From a bacterium (lineage in GTDB: Bacteria > Auribacterota > UBA3054 > JAPLST01), in NCBI GenBank assembly GCA_026417575.1, contig JAOACZ010000086.1, positions 1 to 39,641 of the forward strand: a stretch of DNA of 39,641 bases, given 5' to 3'. Positions within the stretch are counted from its first letter, which is position 1, and each line of letters starts with the position of its first letter. The position numbers were made by a program, and so were the translations under genes. This document shows positions 8,762 to 16,517 of this stretch, piece by piece. The notes under the pieces were generated by a model. That model was given only the letters and a program-made list of their open reading frames with translations. It was not told where the DNA came from and ran no database searches.

Positions 8762-9513
8762 GAAGAAAACGTTGGCGAGCCCTCGATTTCGAAGTCGCAG
8801 AGCAGGGGCATGTGATCGGACAGCCGGACCGCCGGTATTTCAAAGTGGGTGATACGGACGCCAGGGCCATAAAGAATATAGTCGAGTTGACGCCGGGGTG
8901 CGTGACTGGGATGAGAAGGAACGCCAAACGTGTTTGCGTTGCGAAGCCCAGTGGCAGCGAGAAAAAGTTGCAGCTCGCGATCGCCCCAAAGTAAGTTGAA
9001 GTCGCCTGCCACAAGGACAGGTTTCCGAACGGCCTTTACCAAATGGTAGAGGTCGCGTAGCTGGTGGTGGCGGTGGCGGAAAAAGAGCGACAGGTGGACG
9101 AGGAAGATCACGCAGTCCTCAAGCTCCAGTTCGATGACGAGGCGCTTAACACCGTCCTGGAAATAGTGAAATGTTTGAGCGTGGATAGTTTCGCGAGTGA
9201 GGAAGGCATTACCTTGTTTATTAAGGATCGGGATGCGTTGGATGAACGCATTCGGACGATATTTGGATTGGTAAACATGAAAATGGCCGAGGCGGCGAGC
9301 GATCAGCTCTGCCTGATTTTGGCGGTCAGCACGATACGAGCCGCTATCCACCTCGATCAAGCCAACGATGTCGGGGTTGAGCGACTCAATGAAGCTCGCG
9401 ATTCGCTCAATATTTTCGGCGGTGGGCTTCAGATAACCGCTGAAAGGGAAAGGCAGGTGGAAAAAAGGACTACAGCCTGCACCGTAGCGAATGTTATACA
9501 AAAGGAAGCGCAC
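8758..9513 (-). CDS. Endonuclease/exonuclease/phosphatase (EEP) family protein
   Basis: 251 residues starting at GTG 9513. EEP-fold metal hydrolase motifs are present in order: L-L-Y-N-I-R-Y-G at the N terminus, I-V-G-L-I-E-V-D-S-G (metal Glu), L-V-H-L-S-L, A-G-D-F-N-L-L (catalytic Asp/Asn), R-Q-L-D-Y-I-L and L-S-D-H-M-P-L (catalytic His). Length is normal and the frame intact. The family includes phosphodiesterases acting on DNA, phosphoinositides or sphingomyelin. Genes of this subtype often sit beside a PLD-type cardiolipin synthase, and a decayed one follows here with an ATGA overlap. The substrate is unknown; a lipid or nucleic-acid phosphodiester is likely. There is no signal peptide. 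Confidence 0.85.
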   Translation of the reverse strand: MRFLLYNIRYGAGCSPFFHLPFPFSGYLKPTAENIERIASFIESLNPDIVGLIEVDSGSYRADRQNQAELIARRLGHFHVYQSKYRPNAFIQRIPILNKQGNAFLTRETIHAQTFHYFQDGVKRLVIELELEDCVIFLVHLSLFFRHRHHQLRDLYHLVKAVRKPVLVAGDFNLLWGDRELQLFLAATGLRNANTFGVPSHPSHAPRRQLDYILYGPGVRITHFEIPAVRLSDHMPLLCDFEIEGSPTFSS

Positions 9514-9543
9514 CGCAGTATACCGTGCGGAACGAGGAATTAG

Positions 9544-9571
9544 ACTATAACATGACCTTGGGGGCCAAGGT
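9544..9571 (-). promoter_or_regulatory. Perfect palindrome and TATAGT box upstream of the EEP gene
   Basis: ACCTTGG (9555-9561) and CCAAGGT (9565-9571) form perfect 7-base arms around GGG. On the minus strand a TATAGT box lies at 9544-9549, about 30 bases before the GTG start, so the palindrome covers the spacer and -35 region. The -35 match is poor, which would suit a regulated promoter. A second -10-like TATACT (9517-9522) lies only 3 bases from the start. Operator function is inferred. Confidence 0.35.
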
Positions 9572-10328
9572 TCTCTTTACGTGATTCATGCGAGTAGATG
9601 ATAGCAGAGGATAAAGGAAAAGTCAAACCAATAGTTTTTTTCAAGCCAGGGACAGAAAGGACCAGTTGATGGTCTGTGGCGTGGATACTTACTTAGGCAG
9701 AGAAGATTGCTGAGCAGGGTCACGTGAAGGGCAAAGAATTATTTCCGATTCGACTAGCACGACAGCGCGGTTAGGCTGGGAATTGCTGCGTTTTTAACAG
9801 GGAATCACCTAGGCCCGGCGGATAGACGTTTGCAGGCCAAAAGTGCGCAGCAGGGAGGCAAGGGCGTACGCATTTGTTGCTCGGTTGCGGCGACACGCGG
9901 CGCCCCGCCCGGTGGCGGCCCGAACGAGGCTGGGGTGGTCCGAACGCTCAGCGCGCAATCGCGTACGGGGTACAGGGTGGGACTATGATGAGCACAGCTG
10001 TTACACAAGCTAGTGCGGAAGACGGCGACATCAGTCTCATGGACAAGGTGAGTATGGCATGGGTGAGAATCTGGCGTGCACCGGCTAGTCATGGTGAAAC
10101 ACTGAGCAGCCAGGCCAAGTCAGGTGTGGGAGATAGCTTAACGAGGCTCAGAAGAATTGTGATTAACGATTTGCAAATGTGGGAGGTGGTAAGGGCGGGC
10201 AAGTGTGGTGGACCGTGATCATGGAGACGCGTGGCCGTCGACACGATGGCATTTTTAGGATTGCGGGCCGATGTGGTTGACGTTGGATTGCGGACGCGGA
10301 GGCCGGTGAGCGGCCCGATAAATTCAAA

Positions 10329-10373
10329 GGACACGAAATGTCGTTTGCATGAGACAAAAATGGTTGCTTGGGA
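10329..10373 (+). repeat. Hairpin-doublet repeat, copy A
   Basis: Two units of about 23 bases. The first contains GACACGAAATGTC (arms GACA/TGTC) followed by GTTTGCAT; the second contains GACAAAAATGGTT followed by GCTTG. It is related to copies B (10431-10475) and C (25687-25731). The bases before copies A and B are also alike (AAATTCAAAGGACAC against AAATCCAACGACAC). Confidence 0.55.
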
Positions 10374-10430
10374 CGGTCGCTGGCGTCGGCCGCCGCTCAC
10401 TCGCGCGAACACGCTGCGTGCGAAATCCAA

Positions 10431-10475
10431 CGACACAAACCGCGATTTGCAAACAACGAAAATTGTTGCTTGAGC
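10431..10475 (+). repeat. Hairpin-doublet repeat, copy B
   Basis: The first unit, CGACACAAACCGCG then ATTTGCAAA, has lost its hairpin. The second, CAACGAAAATTGTTG then CTTGAG, keeps CAAC/GTTG arms around a GAAAA-type loop. It lies about 100 bases after copy A in the same orientation. Confidence 0.5.
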
Positions 10476-10519
10476 GCATGGGCACCAGGTGGCTGAATAC
10501 GGCGAAACATGTCAGCAGC

Positions 10520-10772
10520 GAGGCCGGTGCCCCTCGAGGATTGGTGGTTATGGCGTGCGGCGAAGCGGCGAGGCTCGATGTGGGAAGGCATGCAAGGAAG
10601 CGCTCACCGGGGCCGGTGCCCCTCCCTCAAATGGGGTTTGCGTGGAGCGTGCGCACCTGACTTGGTGCGGGATTGCGGGCACCGGGGCCGGTGACCCTCC
10701 ATAAGATGGGGTTCCGCGAATTGCAGGCGAGCGGGTGTGTGGGGGAAGTGGGCACGGAGGTCGGTGCCGTTG
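10520..10772. repeat. Four degenerate GGCCGGTG repeats, about 73-90 bp apart
   Basis: Repeats start near 10520, 10606, 10680 and 10750. The two best contain the palindrome CACCGGGGCCGGTG (10606-10619 and 10680-10693), followed by (C/A)CCCTCC, a short A-rich stretch and ATGGGGTT. The first (GAGGCCGGTGCCCCTC) and last (GCACGGAGGTCGGTGC) are weaker. A related core, GAGGCCGGTGAGCGGCCC, lies at 10299-10316. All can fold into GC-rich hairpins. They resemble decayed members of a REP-like interspersed family; that assignment is inference. Confidence 0.5.
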
Positions 10773-10887
10773 TTTACGACACAGGTGAAGGGAGGTGCGC
10801 ACGTAGGAATTGTGGTTGTGCAGTTATGAGCGGCATGTAAGTTGGCGGAGTGCGAAGCTATTGACGGGATCAGGCCTTGTCGTCGGT

Positions 10888-10915
10888 GGACAAAAGGCTG
10901 GTGATGCGCTATAAT
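10888..10915 (+). promoter_or_regulatory. Sigma-70-type promoter for the HIT-M42-DegT operon
   Basis: TGGACA (10888-10893, 5 of 6 to consensus), 16-base spacer, perfect TATAAT (10910-10915). The expected transcription start is about 10921-10923, immediately before the GTG at 10924, so the first gene may be translated from a leaderless or nearly leaderless message. Confidence 0.7.
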
Positions 10916-10923
10916 CTTTGCAC

Positions 10924-11415
10924 GTGAACGAGAATGTGCGACAGTTGTGGGCGCCCTGGCGCGTTGGCTACATTGTTGGGCCGAAGCCGACGGGATGTGT
11001 GTTTTGCGCGAAAGCGACGGCGACGCCGGCAGATGACGCGGCCAACTTGGTGTTGGCGCGCGGGCGGGAGTGTTTTGTGATGATGAACATCTACCCGTAC
11101 AACCCTGGTCATTTACTCGTACTGCCCTATGTGCACGTGGGTGAGCTCGAGGAGATGAGCGAAACGGCGCGGGTGGAGCTGTGGGACTTGGTACTGGTAT
11201 GGAAACAGCGCTTGCAAGCGGTGATGCATGCGCAGGGGTTCAACATTGGCGTGAATCTTGGTCATGTGGCGGGAGCGGGGATCACCGAGCATGTGCACGT
11301 GCACGTTGTACCGCGCTGGAATGGCGACACTAATTTTATGAGCGTAGTAGGGGACGTGCGGATTGTCTCGCAATCGTTGCAGGATTTGTACGAGCAGTTG
11401 AAGGATCATTGTTAG
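10924..11415 (+). CDS. HIT-family nucleotide hydrolase/phosphorylase (Ap4A phosphorylase-like)
   Basis: 163 residues from GTG 10924. GTG 10936 is an alternative; the TTG at 10918 lies upstream of the likely transcript start. The N-terminal signature R-Q-L-W-A-P-W-R and G-C-V-F-C marks the diadenosine-tetraphosphate phosphorylase-like branch of the HIT family. The histidine triad is E-H-V-H-V-H-V-V-P-R-W, with the supporting N-I-Y-P-Y-N-P-G-H-L-L and N-L-G-H-V-A-G-A-G motifs. It hydrolyses or phosphorolyses nucleotide phosphoesters in the cytosol. It is the first gene of a three-gene operon, and the M42 peptidase follows 7 bases later. Confidence 0.88.
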   Translation: MNENVRQLWAPWRVGYIVGPKPTGCVFCAKATATPADDAANLVLARGRECFVMMNIYPYNPGHLLVLPYVHVGELEEMSETARVELWDLVLVWKQRLQAVMHAQGFNIGVNLGHVAGAGITEHVHVHVVPRWNGDTNFMSVVGDVRIVSQSLQDLYEQLKDHC

Positions 11416-11422
11416 GAGGGAC

Positions 11423-12478
11423 ATGCAAGCAGCACAGATCAAGTATCTCGAAGCATTGTTGAACGCACCGAGTCCATCTGGGTATGAGGATCAGGCGCGG
11501 GAGGTGTGGCGACGGGAGATGCGGACGATCGCGGACCGGGTGTATGGCGACACGCATGGGAACAGTTTTGCGGTGTTGAATGAGAATGGTATGCCGCGCG
11601 TGATGTTGGCGGGGCACATTGATGAGATTGGATTTCAGGTTAGCTATATAAGTGAAGAGGGCTACGTTGGCTTCCGGGCGCTGGGCGGGTTTGATGAGCA
11701 AATAGTGCCTGGGCGGCGGGTAGTGATTCACACTGCGCACGGGCCGGTGAAAGGGGTGATTGGAAAGAAGGCGATTCACTTGATGAAGAAAGAGGAGCGG
11801 GACAGGAAGCTGAGTCTAGACGATCTGTGGATTGACATTGGGGTCGAGAACGGGAAGAAGGCGCGGAAGTTGGTCGAGGTGGGGGATGCGATCACGTACG
11901 CGGAAGGGTTTGAACACTTGACAGGGGACGTGTACATTGGGCGCGGGGTGGACGATCGCATAGGTGCGTTTGTGGTGGGGGAGGTACTTCGGTATTTGAA
12001 GGGCCGACGTTTTTCAGCGGCGGTGTATGCGGTGGCGACGGTGCAGGAAGAGATCGGCTTGCGCGGGGCGCACACGAGTACGTTTGGGGTGAATCCGGAT
12101 GTAGGGTTTGCGGTAGACGTGACGCACGCGATGTCGGCGGACACGAACAAGAAGCTGCTGGGGGACATACGGCTGGGCAAAGGGCCTGTGGTCAGCCGGG
12201 GACCGAATTTCAATCCCAAGCTGTACGCACAAATTATGAGCGTAGCGAAGGCGAAGAAAATAGCGGTGCAGGTGGAGGCGGCGCCGCGGGGCACTGGTAC
12301 GGATGCGAATGTGATGCAGTTGACGCGTGCTGGGGTGGCGACAGCGTTAGTCAGTGTGCCGAACCGCTACATGCATACGCCGGTGGAAATGTTTAATCTG
12401 ACAGACGTGGCGCAGGCAATCAAGTTAATTGCCGAAACAATCTTGAGTTTCACGGCGAAAACGGACTTTGTGATTTGA
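11423..12478 (+). CDS. M42-family metallo-aminopeptidase
   Basis: 351 residues; ATG 11423 has AGGAGGG just upstream. The peptidase M42 (glutamyl aminopeptidase/endoglucanase-like) dinuclear metal site is complete: His65 and Asp67 in A-G-H-I-D-E-I-G, bridging Asp177 or Asp178 in G-V-D-D-R, catalytic/metal Glu209-Glu210 in V-Q-E-E-I-G, Asp232 in A-V-D-V-T-H and His318 in R-Y-M-H-T-P. These enzymes form large cytosolic tetrahedral complexes that trim peptides. Normal length. Its stop overlaps the start of the next gene by one base. Confidence 0.9.
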   Translation: MQAAQIKYLEALLNAPSPSGYEDQAREVWRREMRTIADRVYGDTHGNSFAVLNENGMPRVMLAGHIDEIGFQVSYISEEGYVGFRALGGFDEQIVPGRRVVIHTAHGPVKGVIGKKAIHLMKKEERDRKLSLDDLWIDIGVENGKKARKLVEVGDAITYAEGFEHLTGDVYIGRGVDDRIGAFVVGEVLRYLKGRRFSAAVYAVATVQEEIGLRGAHTSTFGVNPDVGFAVDVTHAMSADTNKKLLGDIRLGKGPVVSRGPNFNPKLYAQIMSVAKAKKIAVQVEAAPRGTGTDANVMQLTRAGVATALVSVPNRYMHTPVEMFNLTDVAQAIKLIAETILSFTAKTDFVI

Positions 12479-13629
12479 TGAGTGGGGCGAGGGGTGAGAT
12501 ACCGCTTTCGCGTCCGGATGTGACGGAACACGAGATCGCGGCGGTGACGGCTGTGTTACGGACGCCGCACTTAAGCTTGGGGCCGCGGGTGGCGGCATTT
12601 GAGGAGTGTGTGGCGGCGCGGGTGGGAGCACGGTATGCTGTGGCGGTCAGCAGCGGGACGGCTGCGTTGCATCTCTGCGTGCGTGCTCTCGGAATCGGGC
12701 CAGGAGATGAAGTAATCACGACGCCATTTTCTTTTGTGGCGTCGGCAAACTGCGTGTTGTTTGAGGGCGCGCGACCGGTGTTTGTTGACATTGATCCTGT
12801 AACGCTCAACCTTGACGCGAAGCGCGTTGCGGCGGCAATCACGCCGCGGACGAAGGCGCTTTTGCCCGTACATGTGTTTGGGTTACCTGCGCCGATGGAC
12901 GCGCTGTTGGAATTAGCGCGCACGCACGGGCTGGCAGTGATCGAGGATGCGTGCGAGGCGTTAGGTGCGTACTATTGTGGACGCCATGTTGGCACGCTGG
13001 GTGATTGTGGTACGTTTGGTTTCTACCCGAACAAGCAGATTACCACTGGGGAAGGGGGAATGATTGTGACAAACCGCGAAGATATTGCGCGGCTGGCCTA
13101 CTCTCTGCGCAATCAAGGTCGCGATGATGGCATGGGGTGGCTGAGCCACGCCCGGCTGGGGTATAACTATCGTCTAAGTGATATCAACTGTGCACTGGGA
13201 ATTGCGCAGATGGAGCGGCTGGAAGAGATTCTTTCGGCGCGGGCCAAGGTAGCAGCATGGTACGAAGAACTTTTGGCGACGGAAGCTCCGACAGTGGTGC
13301 GCCCATGTGCGCCTCCCGCGGGAAGCACGCGCAGTTGGTTTGTGTATGTGGTGCAACTGCCGCCAGGTTACACGGCGGGGGAGCGGGATGCCTTGATTAA
13401 GCATTTGCGTGCACAGGGAATTGGGTGCAATCATTATTTTCCGTGCATTCACCTACAGCCATTCTATCGCGCAGAGTTTGGGTATGGTCCAGGTGATTTT
13501 CCTGTGGCAGAGGAGATAAGTGCGCGGAGCGTAGCCTTGCCGTTTTACAATCGCCTGCAGCGCGAGGAGGTGGCGACTGTAGCGCGAGCCGTGGGGGCGT
13601 GGCTGCGCGGGCATCGTTCTGGGGCCTAG
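12478..13629 (+). CDS. DegT/DnrJ/EryC1/StrS-family sugar aminotransferase
   Basis: 383 residues; ATG 12478 overlaps the preceding TGA (TGATG). It is a PLP fold type I enzyme of the sugar aminotransferase family: I-P-L-S-R-P-D-V at the N terminus, V-S-S-G-T-A-A-L-H-L, F-V-D-I-D-P-V-T, E-D-A-C-E-A-L-G and PLP-binding Lys186 in Y-P-N-K-Q-I-T-T-G-E-G-G. Such enzymes make 3- or 4-amino nucleotide sugars for surface polysaccharide, using glutamate. The partner dehydratase or reductase is not adjacent; an epimerase and a GT2 lie at the right end of the window. Its stop is one base from the stop of the convergent protease gene. Confidence 0.88.
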   Translation: MSGARGEIPLSRPDVTEHEIAAVTAVLRTPHLSLGPRVAAFEECVAARVGARYAVAVSSGTAALHLCVRALGIGPGDEVITTPFSFVASANCVLFEGARPVFVDIDPVTLNLDAKRVAAAITPRTKALLPVHVFGLPAPMDALLELARTHGLAVIEDACEALGAYYCGRHVGTLGDCGTFGFYPNKQITTGEGGMIVTNREDIARLAYSLRNQGRDDGMGWLSHARLGYNYRLSDINCALGIAQMERLEEILSARAKVAAWYEELLATEAPTVVRPCAPPAGSTRSWFVYVVQLPPGYTAGERDALIKHLRAQGIGCNHYFPCIHLQPFYRAEFGYGPGDFPVAEEISARSVALPFYNRLQREEVATVARAVGAWLRGHRSGA

Positions 13630-13630
13630 G

Positions 13631-15502
13631 TCAGGCCAAGGAGGTGGGGCGAGGGGAGCGGGAGAAGCGTCTGGAAAAGACGGCGAGTGCTACCAGCACT
13701 GCGAGGGCGCAAACGGGTTCGGGAACGATCACGCCGCTAATGATCAGGGAATAATACTGCTGACCACCGCTCAGGACCGACTTATGACTGACAGCGATAG
13801 TGTAGGTACCAGGTGACGATCCCGCCGGCAAGAGAACCTGTTCGACATTATCTACGACATTGTCACCGTTAGTGGCGGGGGCGGCAGGTGCAGCGTAACT
13901 GAGGACGAAGGGGAAATTAGTTTCCCCGAGCGGCCCATAGACGCGGAGATCCAAGTCGTTGACAAGTCTCGGTGAACGGTTGTCGTGGAGGGAGGTTGCT
14001 GCTCCTGGGGGATCGGTCCAACATAGCGTAGCGCGCAGTGGGGAACTTCCGTCATAGCCAACCGCATAGGAGATGGCAGGCGTACCGGCGTTCAAGATGT
14101 CCTCGACGATCATGGCAGAGATGCCGGTGAGATCATCATCAATGAGTTGGGCGGCGCGGAGGGTATTCATCAAGCCCCAGCCAAAGCAATAATCCGGCCC
14201 GGGGGTGCCGAGGTCGTCTGCTGTGTGAATAATCAAAGCTTTGAGGGTGCTAGAGCGCATCGCGTTGCCGGGGTTCACGCGATTGAAATACTCGACGAGG
14301 AGAGCTGCGGATCCACACACGTTGGGCGATGCCATACTTGTTCCACTCATTGTGGCGTAACTGTTGTTATTCGGGGTGGAGCAGGAGTAGAGACTGACAC
14401 CATTCCCGACCACATCTGGCTTGATCCGGCCATCGTCAGCGGGGCCCCAGCTGCTGAAGGAACTCATTGTGGCATTGGCGAGGGAGCGCGAGCTGCCAGC
14501 GACGGCGTCATTGACAGCTCCGACTGTGAGGATATTTTTTGCGACAGCGTAGGTTGGTAAGGTGTCATAGCCATTCTTGTACACACCGTCGCCTTTAGCG
14601 TGTTGAGCTGGGTCGTACGTTGCGGATGACCATGAGAAACCATTCCAATAATAAAAGGTAGCACCGGGGCTTGGTGCGTTGTCGTTGCGATCATTGCCTG
14701 CAGCTTTGATGATCAAGTAGTATGGTGCGTTGAAGGCGATTGAATCCCAGCTTTGCGCTCTGTTGTTATACTGACCGAAGTACGGCGACTGCGTAACGGT
14801 GATGTAATGGTACCAGTAGTTGCCGTCCCAACCGCTTGCGGTCCCATAGGAATGATTAGAGAGGTAAATGCGAGAGGACTGATTTGGTGCACTGGCGGCG
14901 CGGCTTGCCATTTCGCTGGCATCATTGTTCCATTCATAGGAGTCGATACGAGCACACGGGGCCATGCCACGGGCGCTAGCAACAATGCCCGTAGCAGCGA
15001 TGGTGCCGGCCACATGGGTGGCATGATCAAGGGGTGAGCCGCCATCTTTGACGGTGACACGGCTGGTGAATTCTTGATGAGTGGTCAAGACGGCACCGCC
15101 ATCCCAGATGCCGATCGTGAGATTGGAACCGGAAGCAAAGAAAGGTGCAGTGTTGCGTACCAGATTTGCAGCGGTAGAAATTGCGGCGTTGGCGTTGCAG
15201 GTGACGTAGTACTCGGGTTCGCCACGTTCGTCGAACCGCATTAATTCGTAGACATGGCCCCGAGCCACAAATCGCACCGGAACATCGTGCTGACGTGCAA
15301 GCTGCCAGGCAGCAGCTTTGGCTTGAGCTTCCTGGGCCTCAAGTGCAGCAGCCACCTGCTGCCGGCGATGTTCGTTGTTAAAGGCGGCAGGCTCAGGACG
15401 CGCCAGCAATGCACCTTGGGCGGGCGCGACAACGAATGCGAACACACCCACAACGATCTCAGACCACAAACCGGGTCGCGCTGGGAAGAGACGCGCAATC
15501 AT
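13631..15502 (-). CDS. Secreted subtilisin-like (S8) protease with PEP-CTERM tail
   Basis: 623 residues from ATG 15502; an in-frame ATG at 15520 is possible, but a promoter places the transcript start at about 15504. A signal peptide (basic M-I-A-R-L-F-P-A-R-P, hydrophobic core, A-P-A-Q-G-A) is followed by a propeptide-like Ala/Gln-rich helix. The catalytic triad is complete: Asp134 (I-W-D-G-G), His163 (D-H-A-T-H-V-A-G) and Ser389 (G-T-S-M-A-S-P), with oxyanion Asn270 (A-A-G-N-D). A P-domain-like beta region follows. The C terminus has V-P-E-P, a hydrophobic stretch and an Arg-rich end, the PEP-CTERM signal for exosortase-dependent surface processing. It faces the aminotransferase gene with a single base between stops. 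Confidence 0.9.
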   Translation of the reverse strand: MIARLFPARPGLWSEIVVGVFAFVVAPAQGALLARPEPAAFNNEHRRQQVAAALEAQEAQAKAAAWQLARQHDVPVRFVARGHVYELMRFDERGEPEYYVTCNANAAISTAANLVRNTAPFFASGSNLTIGIWDGGAVLTTHQEFTSRVTVKDGGSPLDHATHVAGTIAATGIVASARGMAPCARIDSYEWNNDASEMASRAASAPNQSSRIYLSNHSYGTASGWDGNYWYHYITVTQSPYFGQYNNRAQSWDSIAFNAPYYLIIKAAGNDRNDNAPSPGATFYYWNGFSWSSATYDPAQHAKGDGVYKNGYDTLPTYAVAKNILTVGAVNDAVAGSSRSLANATMSSFSSWGPADDGRIKPDVVGNGVSLYSCSTPNNNSYATMSGTSMASPNVCGSAALLVEYFNRVNPGNAMRSSTLKALIIHTADDLGTPGPDYCFGWGLMNTLRAAQLIDDDLTGISAMIVEDILNAGTPAISYAVGYDGSSPLRATLCWTDPPGAATSLHDNRSPRLVNDLDLRVYGPLGETNFPFVLSYAAPAAPATNGDNVVDNVEQVLLPAGSSPGTYTIAVSHKSVLSGGQQYYSLIISGVIVPEPVCALAVLVALAVFSRRFSRSPRPTSLA

Positions 15503-15510
15503 TTCAAAAT

Positions 15511-15539
15511 AGAGTAGCATTTTTCGTCATCTATGGCAA
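15511..15539 (-). promoter_or_regulatory. Promoter of the S8 protease
   Basis: On the minus strand: TTGCCA (15534-15539), 17-base spacer, TACTCT (15511-15516). Only 8 bases separate the -10 box from ATG 15502, and no Shine-Dalgarno is possible in that gap, so a leaderless transcript is likely. Confidence 0.45.
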
Positions 15540-15879
15540 CAAAGTCTGCGGAAGAACTGGCTCATTCATGCTGACGCAGTTTAATTCTCTTGGGTAGCTG
15601 ATAGATTGGTCTTAATCGTTGCTCATCGCGAGCAAGTGGGCGCTGCTGAGAATCAGGCTGTGCGCGTGGTGAGTACGCACACTTAGAGGAGTGCGGGCTC
15701 TGCCAATGAGCACACTCAGCTTGCGAGTGAGGTCGCTCAAGGTTTTTGACGTGAGCTCTGTTCACGCGTCAGGCCAGTTGAGAAATGCAATCGCTGTAGG
15801 CGGCGCTGCTTGCGAGGTGTGTTCATGACAACAAGCTACGAGTATTTCGAGGAAACCACGCAAGGTTGACGGCGAGCAG
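15540..15879. other. Intergenic region between the protease and accB
   Basis: About 340 bases with no coding frame of quality. One short inverted repeat TGCTC/GAGCA flanks ATCGC near 15626. I see no tRNA, riboswitch or repeat of the families found elsewhere. It separates two divergent transcripts. Confidence 0.5.
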
Positions 15880-15908
15880 TTGACAATCCGGGCCACAAAG
15901 ACTACAAT
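15880..15908 (+). promoter_or_regulatory. Sigma-70-type promoter of the accB-accC operon
   Basis: Perfect TTGACA (15880-15885), exact 17-base spacer, TACAAT (15903-15908). This is the strongest promoter in the window. It leaves a leader of about 60 bases before accB, unlike the short-leader promoters elsewhere here. Confidence 0.75.
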
Positions 15909-15976
15909 AGTGTGCGTTTTTCCAGTAATCAATCGCGAAAGCCCTTGTTTTCACCCCAGGATTGGCAAGGTGCGGT

Positions 15977-16480
15977 ATGGACTTGAAAGAAATAAAGCAA
16001 CTGCTCCGGCTGATGGACGAACATGGTCTGACGGAATTTGTGCTGGAGCGCAAGGACGCCAAGTTATCACTGAAGCGTGGGAGCGCAACGAGCCCTGGGC
16101 CTGCCGCGCCGATGGCGATGCCGGCTCCCGGAGTATTTCCAATACCAGCGGTGCCGAGTAGTCCCGCCGCGCCGCCAGCCGCCGCTGGTCCCGCGGCTGC
16201 GTCAGCGCCTGGTGCGGCTGGGGCTGCTGAAGAGGAAAAACTGGTCGAGATCAAGTCGCCGATGGTTGGTACGTTCTATGCCGCGCCCAGCCCTGACAGC
16301 GAGCCGTATGTACAGCCTGGCGCGCATGTGAATCCGGATACCACGGTCTGCATTGTCGAGGCGATGAAGATTATGAACGAGATCAAGGCAGAAGTGAGTG
16401 GTACCATTGCACAAGTCTGCGTGAAGAACGGACAGCCGGTGGAATTCGGCCAGCCTCTCTTTAAAGTACGCGTGTCGTGA
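15977..16480 (+). CDS. accB: Biotin carboxyl carrier protein of acetyl-CoA carboxylase
   Basis: 167 residues; ATG 15977, with AAGG upstream. The N-terminal helix (M-D-L-K-E-I-K-Q-L-L) is that of AccB. An Ala/Pro-rich flexible linker (about 45-88) leads to the biotinyl domain with P-M-V-G-T-F-Y-A-A-P, the thumb-containing loop and the biotinylation site E-A-M-K-I-M-N-E. It carries CO2 on biotin from AccC to the carboxyltransferase in the first step of fatty-acid synthesis. accC follows 37 bases later; accA and accD are not in the window. Confidence 0.95.
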   Translation: MDLKEIKQLLRLMDEHGLTEFVLERKDAKLSLKRGSATSPGPAAPMAMPAPGVFPIPAVPSSPAAPPAAAGPAAASAPGAAGAAEEEKLVEIKSPMVGTFYAAPSPDSEPYVQPGAHVNPDTTVCIVEAMKIMNEIKAEVSGTIAQVCVKNGQPVEFGQPLFKVRVS

Positions 16481-16517
16481 TGACGACGTGCGCTGAACAT
16501 CATTTACGTTCTCACAT

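Larger units (their letters stand above)
9572..10887. other. Long gene-free stretch made largely of degenerate repeats
   Basis: About 1.3 kb without a credible gene. Open frames here (for example plus 9874-10218 and 10231-10473, minus 10089-10436) have no domain, no ribosome-binding site and low-complexity Arg/Pro/Gly-rich translations typical of read-through of repeats. From about 10300 onward the sequence is built of two repeat families listed separately. A weak similarity also links 10078-10125 with 10481-10527 (shared GAAACA, AGCAGC and AGGCC blocks). The first 500 bases show nothing I can explain. Confidence 0.55.

Noticed and set aside
8466-8852. A 128-codon plus-strand open frame
   Set aside because: It runs antisense to the end of the EEP gene and to the cardiolipin synthase remnant, has no domain, and its translation is low-complexity Gly/Arg/Glu.
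9745-9760. GATTCGAC, similar to the start of tmRNA
   Set aside because: No acceptor stem, tag peptide frame or TTCGA T-loop end is found downstream at the needed distance.
9874-10473. Plus-strand open frames in the repeat island, read as possible small proteins
   Set aside because: They overlap the repeat units, lack ribosome-binding sites, and have translations shaped by repeat composition with no recognisable fold.
10520-10772. The periodic repeats as a CRISPR array
   Set aside because: Copies are degenerate, spacing is uneven (73-90), spacers resemble each other, and no cas gene is present.
7314-10909. tRNA or other structured RNA genes in the two gene-poor stretches
   Set aside because: I looked for T-loop and acceptor patterns and for RNase P, SRP and tmRNA signatures and found none that pair properly; a covariance search would be more decisive.
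14147-14560. A 137-codon plus-strand open frame inside the protease gene
   Set aside because: It is the antisense shadow of a complete S8 protease with an intact catalytic triad and signal peptide.
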